64,000 nt of DNA, taken from positions 124,001-188,000 of the forward strand of contig JANQQR010000002.1 in the NCBI GenBank assembly GCA_028289195.1, read 5' to 3'. Under the pieces are notes generated by a model. That model saw only the letters and a program-made list of their open reading frames with translations. It searched no databases and was not told the origin of the DNA. Position numbers and translations under genes: made by a program. This DNA comes from Phycisphaerales bacterium. Its GTDB lineage: Bacteria > Planctomycetota > Phycisphaerae > Phycisphaerales > UBA1924. Of this stretch, positions 37,662 through 45,998 are shown piece by piece (position 1 is the stretch's first letter; each line of letters starts with the position of its first letter).

Positions 37662-37705
37662 GTGTGTTTCGGACCCGCCCCAATCCGTTTCGAGGACTCA
37701 TAAAT

Positions 37706-39061
37706 ATGGACCTGGCGCATTTCCGCTGTACGACCACCGTAGCCCTGATGGGCCTTCTCGCCGGCGCAGCCGCCCCGGCGATGGCGCAGCTCAGCAACGG
37801 CAGCTTCGAGACCCCTGCGGCGATGCAGGATCCGTTCATGCGCCCCGCCTTCGCAGACTGGACCGAGTTCGGGAACTCGACACTCCCCAACCCCAACATC
37901 TCCCAGGGCGCGGCGATCGACGGCGACCTCGTTCAGACCGGCGACTTCAACGCCGTGGTGTTCGGCGGCTTCAACAGCCCGTTCAACGCCTCCGTGCTGC
38001 TTCAGCCGCTCCCCGTGCCGGTGCAGGTCGATGATGTGATCGACGCTTCGATCTGGGCGGGCCAGCTCGCGGCTGACCCGCTCATCCTCGGCAACTTCAT
38101 GGTGATGAATGTCGAGTTCCGAGATGCATCGAACAGCTTTATCGAATTCGTCAGCGTGACGATCGTCGATGAGTTCTCGGCGACCGACTCTCTTATTGAG
38201 TACCCGACCCAGGCTATTGCCCCCGATGGGGCCACCCAGTGCCAGGTCGCGTTCGTGTTCGTGCAGGAAGACCCGATCCTCGGCACCGGTTCCGCCCACA
38301 TCGACGACGCGTCGCTCGAGCTGACCGGCGTCGACTCTTCGTTCCAGAACGCGAGCTTCGAAACCGAGGCCGGCAACTGCTGCGTGACGCGTGCGATGAG
38401 CCAGTGGGCCGAGATCGGCCGCTCGACGATGAGCAACAACATCCAGCGGAGCGGCGAGCTGGTCCGCACCGGCCTCGTCAGCGCCTTCATGTTCGGCCAG
38501 TTCCCCGGCCCGAACGTGTTCAACACCACCGCGATCTACCAGAGCCAGCCTTGTCAGGAAGGTGATCAGGTCGACGCCGAGGTCTGGGCCGCCCACTTCG
38601 CGGGAGACCCTCTCATGGCCGGCAACATCGGCTTCGTGAACCTTGAGTTCTACGACGCCAGCGACATGCTGATCGGCTCGGTCGTCGCCAACGAGTTCTT
38701 CGACGAGATGCAGCCCACGAACACCTGGGTCCTCGGCCAGACTTCGGCCGTCGCTCCCGCGGGCGCTGCACGCGTCCGGATGGTCTGCGGCCTGAACCAG
38801 CCCAACGATGGCGCCGGCGGCATCTACTTCGACGATGCGGTCTTCGCTGTGACGCCCGGCGCTCCGGCTTGCTGCGTCGGCAATGGCGGCAAGGAGTCGC
38901 CCGGCCAGGTCAACTTCGCTGACATCACGGCTGTGCTCGGCAACTGGTTGGTCGACTACGGCGCGGGCAACACCGGTCCCGGCGACTCGAACTGTGACGG
39001 CCTCGTCAACTTTGCCGACGTCACCGCTACGCTCGGTAACTGGCTGAACGCCTGCCCGTAA
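37706..39061 (+). CDS. Secreted protein with two carbohydrate-binding-like domains and dockerin-like tail
   Basis: 451 residues. After a signal peptide (cut near AMA-QLS) there are two related beta-sandwich repeats, about 28-220 and 222-390, each opening with a NGSFET or NASFET motif as in CBM4/9/16-type modules. The last about 60 residues hold two NFADIT/NFADVT dockerin-like repeats ending NACP. ATG 37706 has CGAGGAC upstream. It is transcribed divergently from the hydrolase operon and convergently with GH16, with an operator at its promoter. Probably binds the polysaccharide at the cell surface. Confidence 0.7.
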   Translation: MDLAHFRCTTTVALMGLLAGAAAPAMAQLSNGSFETPAAMQDPFMRPAFADWTEFGNSTLPNPNISQGAAIDGDLVQTGDFNAVVFGGFNSPFNASVLLQPLPVPVQVDDVIDASIWAGQLAADPLILGNFMVMNVEFRDASNSFIEFVSVTIVDEFSATDSLIEYPTQAIAPDGATQCQVAFVFVQEDPILGTGSAHIDDASLELTGVDSSFQNASFETEAGNCCVTRAMSQWAEIGRSTMSNNIQRSGELVRTGLVSAFMFGQFPGPNVFNTTAIYQSQPCQEGDQVDAEVWAAHFAGDPLMAGNIGFVNLEFYDASDMLIGSVVANEFFDEMQPTNTWVLGQTSAVAPAGAARVRMVCGLNQPNDGAGGIYFDDAVFAVTPGAPACCVGNGGKESPGQVNFADITAVLGNWLVDYGAGNTGPGDSNCDGLVNFADVTATLGNWLNACP

Positions 39062-39092
39062 GCGGCAACAATCGAAAGACCCTACTCAGATA

Positions 39093-39137
39093 GGCACAGC
39101 GGGGCCGGTCCTTCGGGCCGGCCCCGCTGTGCCTTTT
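39093..39137. terminator. Strong intrinsic terminator between the convergent carbohydrate-binding and GH16 genes
   Basis: GGCACAGCGGGGCCGG (39093-39108) pairs perfectly with 39118-39133 across a 9-nt loop, followed by TTTT (39134-39137). It ends the carbohydrate-binding gene transcript. The rest of the gap to 39276 holds nothing recognisable. Confidence 0.9.
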
Positions 39138-39276
39138 GTGTTCCCAATGTCGACGGGCTTGCGGGTGTCGTCACGGCTTCGGCCAATTGCGAGGTGGCGA
39201 CGCACCGACCGCGGGCGCAAGACGTGTCGATTGCGAATCGTGACCTGTAGGAAGGTCAGGAGCTATTCGAGGGGGA

Positions 39277-40782
39277 TCAATCGCACGTCGCGAGCCAGTT
39301 GCTCAAGATCGTCGTCAGATCCGAGAAATCGACAATCCCGTCGAGGTTCGCATCACCGATTCCCGACCCCGGCGAGTAGCTGTTCAGCCAGTTGCCCAAA
39401 ACCTCGGTCACGTCCGTGAAGTTGACGAACAGGTCGCCGTTCGCGTCGCCGAGGCAGGAGAGAAACTCGAACTCGAACCAGTCGATGTTGAAGCTCTGGG
39501 CGTCGGTGCCGAGATTCTGGAATCGGATCTCGACCTCGCCTGCCGGCAGTTCGAGCGTTGACTGGACGGTGGTCCAGTTCTGCCAGCCGCCCGTACCGGG
39601 CGCGGCGATGGGGCCGGTGAGAGCAGAGCCGTCGAGTTCCAGGCGGAACTCACCGCCGCCTGCGTTGTTCGATGCGACTCGCGATGTCACCCGGTACCGG
39701 CCGGGGTACTGGACGTCGGCGGTGTACTCGATCCATTCGCCCTGGCGCAGCCACCCGACGTTGAAGCCGGTCGGCGATGCGGCTTCGATGTCTACGCCCT
39801 CATCCGGACGGAACTGGCCTCCGTTGTTCGACGCGTCGGCGTCAAAGTAGGCAAGGCCGGGGCCGCCGAGGTCGTACTCCTCGGCCTCGATGCGTCCGGG
39901 AATCACTAGCGGGGTGTTGTCGAACGGCGCCTGGGAGCCGAGCTCGTAGACGCGTACCCAGTCGACAACCATCTCCATCGGGAACCCCGCCCCGCCATTG
40001 GGGTTGCCGGGGAAGTTGCCACCGACGGCAACGTTCAGCAGCAGGTGGAACGGGCTGTCGAACGGGGCGAGCGGGTTCCCGGGGGCTCCGTCGCTGTACC
40101 ACTGGTTGTTCTGCAGGACGTAGTACTGCTGGCCGTCCAGGAACCACCGGATTTCCGTCGGGCGCCATTCGATGGCGTAGACGTGGAAGTCCTGCGAGAA
40201 GTCCTCGCCCGTGATGATCGTGCCGCCGTTGTAGGTATTGTTCGGCCAGTTTCCGCCGAAGTGGATGGTCCCGTAGATCTCATCTGCGAAATTCGTGGAC
40301 TCCATGATGTCGATCTCGCCGCCCGACGCCCAGCCGCCGTACGGGCTGCCGGTCGGGAGCATCCAGAACGCGGGCCAGATGCCCTGGCCGCTGGGGAGCT
40401 TGATCCGGGCCTCGATGCGGCCGTACAGGAACTCCTGCAGATTCCGGGTGCGGAGGCGGGCCGACGTGTAGTTCGAGCCGGCGTAGTTCTCTGACCGGGC
40501 GACGATGTGCAGCTGTCCGTTCTGGACATAGACGTTCTGCGGCCGGTCTGTGTAGTACTGGAGTTCGTTGTTGCCCCAGCCCGCGGGCAGGCCGTAGGCT
40601 GTGCCCGTGCCGAACAGGGGCTCCCAGTTGCTCGAGTTCAGCGAGGTCCCGTCGAATTCATCGGACCACACCAGAGTCTGGGCGAGCGTCTCGGTCGGGG
40701 CGGAGACCGCCAGGCCAGCGAGAGCAGGGAGCGCAGCGGCTCGGAGCGAACGGGTAAGTCGATTCCCTCGGGAGTTGCTCAT
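39277..40782 (-). CDS. Secreted GH16 beta-glucanase (laminarinase-like) with CBM6 and dockerin-like tail
   Basis: 501 residues. Signal peptide (1-about 34), GH16 domain (about 36-282) with catalytic E156-I-D158-I-M-E161 in the laminarinase-type motif, then a CBM6-like domain (about 294-420) and a paired dockerin-like tail ending ATCD. WPAFWMLP and the extra methionine in EIDIME fit the endo-beta-1,3-glucanase branch. It would cut laminarin or a related glucan outside the cell. ATG 40782. Confidence 0.92.
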   Translation of the reverse strand: MSNSRGNRLTRSLRAAALPALAGLAVSAPTETLAQTLVWSDEFDGTSLNSSNWEPLFGTGTAYGLPAGWGNNELQYYTDRPQNVYVQNGQLHIVARSENYAGSNYTSARLRTRNLQEFLYGRIEARIKLPSGQGIWPAFWMLPTGSPYGGWASGGEIDIMESTNFADEIYGTIHFGGNWPNNTYNGGTIITGEDFSQDFHVYAIEWRPTEIRWFLDGQQYYVLQNNQWYSDGAPGNPLAPFDSPFHLLLNVAVGGNFPGNPNGGAGFPMEMVVDWVRVYELGSQAPFDNTPLVIPGRIEAEEYDLGGPGLAYFDADASNNGGQFRPDEGVDIEAASPTGFNVGWLRQGEWIEYTADVQYPGRYRVTSRVASNNAGGGEFRLELDGSALTGPIAAPGTGGWQNWTTVQSTLELPAGEVEIRFQNLGTDAQSFNIDWFEFEFLSCLGDANGDLFVNFTDVTEVLGNWLNSYSPGSGIGDANLDGIVDFSDLTTILSNWLATCD

Positions 40783-40796
40783 AGTCCAAGGCTATT

Positions 40797-40827
40797 CATG
40801 AAACACGCCGGGTCGAGCATGAAACAC
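40797..40827. repeat. Two direct CATGAAACAC repeats in the divergent GH16/permease region
   Basis: CATGAAACAC occurs at 40797-40806 and 40818-40827, 21 bp apart, two helical turns on the same face. The location between divergent GH16 and permease genes suggests a regulator binding site. Confidence 0.45.
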
Positions 40828-40880
40828 AAAACTCGCGCGGGTTCTTCGGAGACCGCACGCCTGTCCCGGTGGGCCCCGAG

Positions 40881-42527
40881 ATGATCGGCTCTCCCCGCCG
40901 CCGCCTGCTCATCGCTCTGGCGTTCCTGTTGCCGAATCTTGCCGGGTTCCTCGTATTCACGGCCGGGCCGATCCTGGTGAGCCTGTGGATGAGCTTTACG
41001 GACCTTCAGCTCACCAAGCACAACGACCTGAGCGATGTCCCCATCCGGTATGTCGGATTCGACAACTACGCCCGGATTCTGTGGGGCGACGAGTCGCACC
41101 TTTTCTGGGACTACTTCGGCAACACGCTGTTCCTGATGCTCGGCATCCCGATCGGCATCGCCGGCTCGCTGGCGCTCGCGCTCATGCTGCACGCCGAGGT
41201 CACGCCGTCCACTGCGAGGGGGCGTCGTCGCGGCGTCGTCGCGGGCCTGGTGCTGACAGGGATGATGTGCCTGGGAGTGTGGATCCTCACCACCCCGGGG
41301 GCGCAGCCCAGCGCTCCGGAGATGTCCACGGAGATCGGCCTGACCGATCTCAGCGCCTGGCAGGTCGACCTCCTGCGTTCGCGAGGCGCGGTGCTTGGAG
41401 CGGCCGTCCTCGGCTTCCTGATCACGGCCGGGCTCGCGATCGGGCCCGTGTTCTTCCGGACCCTCTTCTACCTGCCCAATCTGCTGGCGGGCGTCGCGCT
41501 CTTCCTGCTGTGGAAGACGCTCTACAAGCCGCAGGGCGGCCTCGTAAACGCCGGGCTCGAGCCGGTGCTCGGTGCGTTCCACGGCGCCGTGCGCGCCGCC
41601 CCGTCGTTCCTGTGGTACGCCTCGGGAGTATTGATGTGGGTGGGGGCGCTTGCGGCATCGGTCGTGCTCATCGCACGCGGCGTGATGAAGCTGCGCCACG
41701 GTGAAGCCGGCGGGGCCGCGCTCGCCGGGCGCCTGCTGATCGTCGCGACCCTCTCGTCGATGGCCGCCGGCGCCGGGTACCTGCTGGTCCAGGCACCGGA
41801 GAGGGCGCTCCTCCCGACCGGGCGCACCATGCTCGATGCCCCCGCCCTCTCGCAAGCCGTCAGCGCGGCCGCAGCAGAGCTCCGCGCCAGCGACCCTGAA
41901 GTCGGCACCGAATTGTTGTTGCGGGCCTCGGAGCGTCTCGAGCCGCCGGTGAGCGTTGCTGCGCTGTCGGACTATGTGGACGCGCTCTCCGGGCCGACCG
42001 CCGGGCGTGCGGTCCGCCGCGAGGCCCTGTCGTTGACAGAGCCGACCTATGACGGGCTGACATCCGGCGATTCGCTGCACCCGCCCGAGTGGCTCATCGA
42101 CGAGGCGTGGGCCAAGACCGCGCTGCTCATCATGGGCATCTGGTTCTCGTTGGGCGGCAGCACGATGCTGCTGTACCTGGCCGGCCTCGCCAACGTGCCG
42201 CCCGAACTGTACGAAGCGGCGGCGATCGACGGCGCGACCGGCTGGCGCAGGTTCATCAACATCACCTGGCCCCAGCTGGCGCCGACGACGTTCTTCATAG
42301 TCGTGATGTCGACGATCGGCGGCCTGCAGGGCGGATTCGAGCAGGCGATGGTCATGACCGAAGGCAAGGCCGACACGGTCGTTCTGGCGTACTACGTCTA
42401 CAACCTCGCGTTCCGCGACCAGTTCCAGCTCGGGCTCGCCAGCGCGGTTGCGTGGGTGATGTTCGCACTGATCTTCGTGCTCACGATGGTGAATTTCCGC
42501 TTCGGCAGCCGGATGACGAATGAATAG
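40881..42527 (+). CDS. Sugar ABC transporter permease (MalF-like) with two large internal insertions
   Basis: 548 residues, almost twice the usual 290-310. TM1 (about 10-35) and FWDYFGNTLFLMLGIPIG are ordinary; an insertion of about 80 residues follows, then FRTLFYLPNLLAGVALFLLWK, then an insertion of about 170 residues with an extra membrane segment, then the standard C-terminal part with the EAA loop EAAAIDGATGWRRF. The frame is open and codon use unchanged. Start ATG 40881 (GTG 40869 possible). It pairs with the next permease; no ATPase gene is nearby. Confidence 0.85.
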   Translation: MIGSPRRRLLIALAFLLPNLAGFLVFTAGPILVSLWMSFTDLQLTKHNDLSDVPIRYVGFDNYARILWGDESHLFWDYFGNTLFLMLGIPIGIAGSLALALMLHAEVTPSTARGRRRGVVAGLVLTGMMCLGVWILTTPGAQPSAPEMSTEIGLTDLSAWQVDLLRSRGAVLGAAVLGFLITAGLAIGPVFFRTLFYLPNLLAGVALFLLWKTLYKPQGGLVNAGLEPVLGAFHGAVRAAPSFLWYASGVLMWVGALAASVVLIARGVMKLRHGEAGGAALAGRLLIVATLSSMAAGAGYLLVQAPERALLPTGRTMLDAPALSQAVSAAAAELRASDPEVGTELLLRASERLEPPVSVAALSDYVDALSGPTAGRAVRREALSLTEPTYDGLTSGDSLHPPEWLIDEAWAKTALLIMGIWFSLGGSTMLLYLAGLANVPPELYEAAAIDGATGWRRFINITWPQLAPTTFFIVVMSTIGGLQGGFEQAMVMTEGKADTVVLAYYVYNLAFRDQFQLGLASAVAWVMFALIFVLTMVNFRFGSRMTNE

Positions 42528-42539
42528 GGGAGCAGCGCT

Positions 42540-43391
42540 TTGCCGATAGTCGGCGAATCCAACTCGGGGCTGCGATCACGATTCACGAGGGTGATGCTGT
42601 TCGCTGGGTTGATCGCGGTGGGCGTGTCGTTCGTTGCTCCGTTCGTCTGGCAGGTGCTCATGTCCATGAGCACGATTACCGACGTCGATCTGCTCTCCAA
42701 GACGTGGTTCCCGCTGGACGTTCGACCGGAGAACTACGCCCGGGTGTTCGATCAGGTCGGCTACGGCACGTACTTCTTCAACAGCCTGTTCGTTGCCGGA
42801 TGGGTCACGCTCCTCCAGATCATCACCTGTTCGATGGCGGCGTACGCGTTCAGCCGCCTCCGGTGGCCGGGCCGAGACCAGCTCTTCCTTCTGTACCTCG
42901 GAACTCTGATGATTCCCGGCGTCGTGCTCATGGCGCCGAACTTCGCGATCATCCTGCAGCTCGGCATGTTCAACACCTACGCCGGGCTCATCATCCCCAG
43001 CGCGTTCTCGGCCTACGGGACCTTCCTGCTCCGGCAGTTCATGCTCACGATCCCGCCGTCGCTCGACGAGGCTGCGTCGATCGACGGCGCCGGTCATTGG
43101 CGTATCTTCACCCAGGTGATCCTCCCGCTGGCGCGTCCGGGCATCATCGTGATGTCGATCTTCACGTTCCTGTTCAACTACAACTCGTTCTTCTGGCCTC
43201 TGATCCTGGTGAAGGACGACAATCTCCGCACGCTTCCGATCGGTCTGCTCCAGTTCGAGGCGTCCCACGGGCGCGACACGCCGCTGATCATGGCCGGCAG
43301 CCTGATGGCGATGGCCCCGCCGATACTGCTGTTCCTGCTGCTGCAGAAGCACCTCGTCAAGGGAGTGCAGCTCGGCGCCGTGAAGGGGTAG
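42540..43391 (+). CDS. Sugar ABC transporter permease (MalG-like)
   Basis: 283 residues with six predicted membrane segments. The EAA loop EAASIDGAGHWRIFTQVILP contacts the ATPase. The start is TTG 42540, preceded by AGGGGAG; no nearer ATG fits. It follows the first permease by 12 bp. Together with the binding protein at 32.6-34.5 kb it forms a CUT1-type importer for oligosaccharides; the ATPase must be encoded elsewhere, as is common for MsmK/UgpC-type shared ATPases. Confidence 0.93.
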   Translation: MPIVGESNSGLRSRFTRVMLFAGLIAVGVSFVAPFVWQVLMSMSTITDVDLLSKTWFPLDVRPENYARVFDQVGYGTYFFNSLFVAGWVTLLQIITCSMAAYAFSRLRWPGRDQLFLLYLGTLMIPGVVLMAPNFAIILQLGMFNTYAGLIIPSAFSAYGTFLLRQFMLTIPPSLDEAASIDGAGHWRIFTQVILPLARPGIIVMSIFTFLFNYNSFFWPLILVKDDNLRTLPIGLLQFEASHGRDTPLIMAGSLMAMAPPILLFLLLQKHLVKGVQLGAVKG

Positions 43392-43425
43392 ACCCGGGCG
43401 GAATCACCCTCGCTCGAATGCGTCC

Positions 43426-43451
43426 CGTATCAGCCGATCGGACGTGATACG
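43426..43451. promoter_or_regulatory. Inverted repeat before the thiolase gene
   Basis: CGTATCA (43426-43432) and TGATACG (43445-43451) are perfect inverted repeats with CGATCG between them, ending 9 bp before the thiolase ATG. It may be an operator. No ribosome binding site is evident, so the mRNA may have a very short leader. Confidence 0.4.
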
Positions 43452-43459
43452 ATCCGCCC

Positions 43460-44662
43460 ATGCGAAGAGCAGCAGTCATCGCGGCGCTGCGCACGCCGAT
43501 CGGGCGATACGGTGGCGCACTCGCCGGAATCCGTCCGGACGACCTGGCGGCGCACGTCATCGGCGAGACTCTCGCACGCACCGGCATCGACCCGTCGATC
43601 ATCGACGATGTCTACCTCGGCGCGGCGAACCAGTCGGGCGAAGACAACCGCAACGTGGCGCGCATGGCGGCGCTGCTCGCCGGGCTGCCGGACTCCGTTC
43701 CGGGCGCGACCGTCAACCGTCTCTGCGCCTCGGGGCTCGAAGCGGTCAACATCGCGGCACGCATGATCGAGGCCAACCACGGCGACGTGTTCATCGCCGG
43801 GGGCGTCGAGTCGATGAGCCGGGCCCCGTACGTTCTCTCCAAGGCCGGAGGCGCATACGGGCGGTCGCAGGAGTTGCACGATACGACGATCGGGTGGCGC
43901 TTCGTGAACGATCGCCTCGCCGAGAAGCACCATCCGTATTCGATGGGCGAAACCGCCGAGAACGTGGCCCGACGATTCGAGATCGGGCGCGAGGATCAGG
44001 ACCGGTTCGCGCTGCAGAGCCAACACCGGTGGGCCGATGCCAACGCGAACGGACGGTTTGCCGACGAGATCGTCTCCGTCGAGATCCCCCAGCGGAAGGG
44101 TGATCCGATCAGGGTCGAGGTGGACGAGCACCCCCGCCCCGACACGACGCTCGAGAGACTCGCCCGCCTGAAGCCGGTCTTCGCTTCGGACGGCGGAGGC
44201 ACAGTGACGGCCGGGAACTCCTCGGGGGTCAACGACGGCGCTGCGGCGCTTCTACTGGTCGAGGCGGGCCGGGCAGAAGCGTTCGGGCTCGAGCCGCTCG
44301 CGCTCGTCGGTCCGAGCGCCTCGGCCGGTGTCGATCCGGCGTTTATGGGGATCGGCCCCGTCCCCGCCGTCCGCCGTGCGCTCGAGCGCGCGGGGTTGAC
44401 TCTGGAGCAAATCGGGCTGGTCGAACTCAACGAGGCGTTCGCTGCGCAGTCGATCGCGTGCGCCCGCGAACTGGGCCTCGACGAAGAACGTCTCAACGTC
44501 AACGGTGGTGCCATCGCAATCGGCCATCCGCTGGGATGCAGCGGGGCGCGTCTTGCCGGGACGCTGATCCACGAGATGAGGCGTCGCGGCGTTGAGCGCG
44601 GCGTTGCGTCGCTGTGCGTGGGCGTGGGTCAGGGCCTGGCAACGGTGTTCGAGCGGGCCTGA
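43460..44662 (+). CDS. Acetyl-CoA acyltransferase (thiolase, PcaF-like)
   Basis: 400 residues. Nucleophile Cys89 in NRLCASGLEA, GHPLGCSGA near the C-terminus and CVGVGQG carry the thiolase active site. The sequence resembles degradative thiolases of the 3-oxoadipyl-CoA type. It would cleave a 3-oxoacyl-CoA into acetyl-CoA and a shorter acyl-CoA. It is convergent with the aminotransferase operon (4-bp gap). With that operon's CoA-transferase it completes a beta-keto acid pathway. Confidence 0.9.
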   Translation: MRRAAVIAALRTPIGRYGGALAGIRPDDLAAHVIGETLARTGIDPSIIDDVYLGAANQSGEDNRNVARMAALLAGLPDSVPGATVNRLCASGLEAVNIAARMIEANHGDVFIAGGVESMSRAPYVLSKAGGAYGRSQELHDTTIGWRFVNDRLAEKHHPYSMGETAENVARRFEIGREDQDRFALQSQHRWADANANGRFADEIVSVEIPQRKGDPIRVEVDEHPRPDTTLERLARLKPVFASDGGGTVTAGNSSGVNDGAAALLLVEAGRAEAFGLEPLALVGPSASAGVDPAFMGIGPVPAVRRALERAGLTLEQIGLVELNEAFAAQSIACARELGLDEERLNVNGGAIAIGHPLGCSGARLAGTLIHEMRRRGVERGVASLCVGVGQGLATVFERA

Positions 44663-44666
44663 TCGC

Positions 44667-45998
44667 TCAATCCATCGTGCTGATCTTCTCGAAGCCGGAG
44701 CGCAACGCCCGAACAAGCGAGTCGATGTCGGACTCGGTCATCGGTGTCGAGAGCGTCGCGGTGCACGTGTTGATCATCACGAAGCCCTGCTCGAAGAGGT
44801 GGTCGAGCAGCGTCTTGAGGCGACGGTTCTCGTCGGGATCAAGAAACGCCTCCCTGAAGTGCCGCGGCGGGTGCTCTTTCATGTGCACGCGGAACATCGA
44901 GCCGGCTCCCGTCACGCATGCGCGCGCGCCGGTCTCTCTCGCGGCGTTCGAGATCCCGTCGATCGCCCGCTGCGCGAGCCCGTTGAGGCGGGAGACGGCG
45001 TCGTGGTCGAACATCTCCATCGCCGCCAGGCCCGCCTCCATGCTGATCGGGTTGGCGGAAAACGTGCCCGAATGCGGGAACAGGAACCTCTCGCCCGAGG
45101 GGTTCATGAGGTCCAGCACCTCGGACCGGCCCGCGACGGCGCCGACGGGGAACCCGCCTCCGATGACCTTGCCGAGCGCGGTCAGGTCGGGCGTCAGCCC
45201 GTACCGCTGCTGCAGGCCACCGTACTCCGTGCGGAAGGTGATCACCTCATCGAGCACGAGGAGCACTCCGTTCCGGGCCGTCCAGTCGCGGAGCGCGTGC
45301 ACGAACTCGGGGTCCGCGGGGTTCAGGCCGACGCGGTGGGGCATGAGGTCCAGGAGCACGCACGCCAGCTCCGACTTGTGCTCGTCGAGCCGGCGTATGG
45401 ACCGCTCCACATCGTTGAATGGGAGGACAACGACGTCGTCGAGCGCCGAGGCCGGGGTGCCGTGCGCGAGGGGAACGCTGTTGGGCTGGTCGATGCTGCC
45501 CCACGTCTGGGGGTTCGGCGACTGGCTCACCTCGGCGTAGTCGTATCCACCGTGATATGCGCCTTCGACCTTGGCGATCTTGGGTCGCGCCGTGAAGGCG
45601 CGGGCGGCCTTGAGCGCGACCATCAACGCCTCGGTGCCGGAGTTGACGAACCGGAGTTTGTCGAACGACGGGCTGCGCGAGCAGAGATGCTCGGCGTAGC
45701 GCACCTCGGCTTCGGTCGCCATCATGAACGCGGTCCCGCGACCCGCCTGCTCGCGCACCGCTTCGACGATGCGCGGGTGCGCGTGCCCGTGGATCAGCGA
45801 GGCCATGTTGTTCGAGAAGTCCAGGCGCGAGACGCCGTCGAGATCGGTGATCCGGCAGCCCTCGCCGAAAGCCGCGTAGGCGGGATGCGGCGCGCGGAGC
45901 ACCGTGTTGCGGCTGACACCGCCGGGCAGCACGCGCTGCGCCCGATTGAACAGTTCGGCGCTCCTCGAGACACTAGGTGGCGTGCTCAGGTCACTCAT
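44667..45998 (-). CDS. Class III aminotransferase (GSA-aminomutase-like, candidate beta-transaminase)
   Basis: 443 residues. PLP ligand Lys277 in ALGKVIGGGFPVGA, cofactor Asp250 in LDEVITF and NSGTEALMVALKAAR are clear. Similarity is to glutamate-1-semialdehyde aminomutase, the branch that also contains beta-phenylalanine aminotransferases. It is the fourth gene of the operon kamA-like, CoA-transferase A and B, aminotransferase (8-bp overlap), so heme synthesis is unlikely. Proposed role: transfer of the beta-amino group to give a beta-keto acid. Confidence 0.85.
   Translation of the reverse strand: MSDLSTPPSVSRSAELFNRAQRVLPGGVSRNTVLRAPHPAYAAFGEGCRITDLDGVSRLDFSNNMASLIHGHAHPRIVEAVREQAGRGTAFMMATEAEVRYAEHLCSRSPSFDKLRFVNSGTEALMVALKAARAFTARPKIAKVEGAYHGGYDYAEVSQSPNPQTWGSIDQPNSVPLAHGTPASALDDVVVLPFNDVERSIRRLDEHKSELACVLLDLMPHRVGLNPADPEFVHALRDWTARNGVLLVLDEVITFRTEYGGLQQRYGLTPDLTALGKVIGGGFPVGAVAGRSEVLDLMNPSGERFLFPHSGTFSANPISMEAGLAAMEMFDHDAVSRLNGLAQRAIDGISNAARETGARACVTGAGSMFRVHMKEHPPRHFREAFLDPDENRRLKTLLDHLFEQGFVMINTCTATLSTPMTESDIDSLVRALRSGFEKISTMD

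Noticed and set aside
44667..45998. The class III aminotransferase as HemL (glutamate-1-semialdehyde aminomutase) for heme synthesis
   Set aside because: Operon context with aminomutase and CoA-transferase, and no heme genes nearby, fits beta-amino acid catabolism better.
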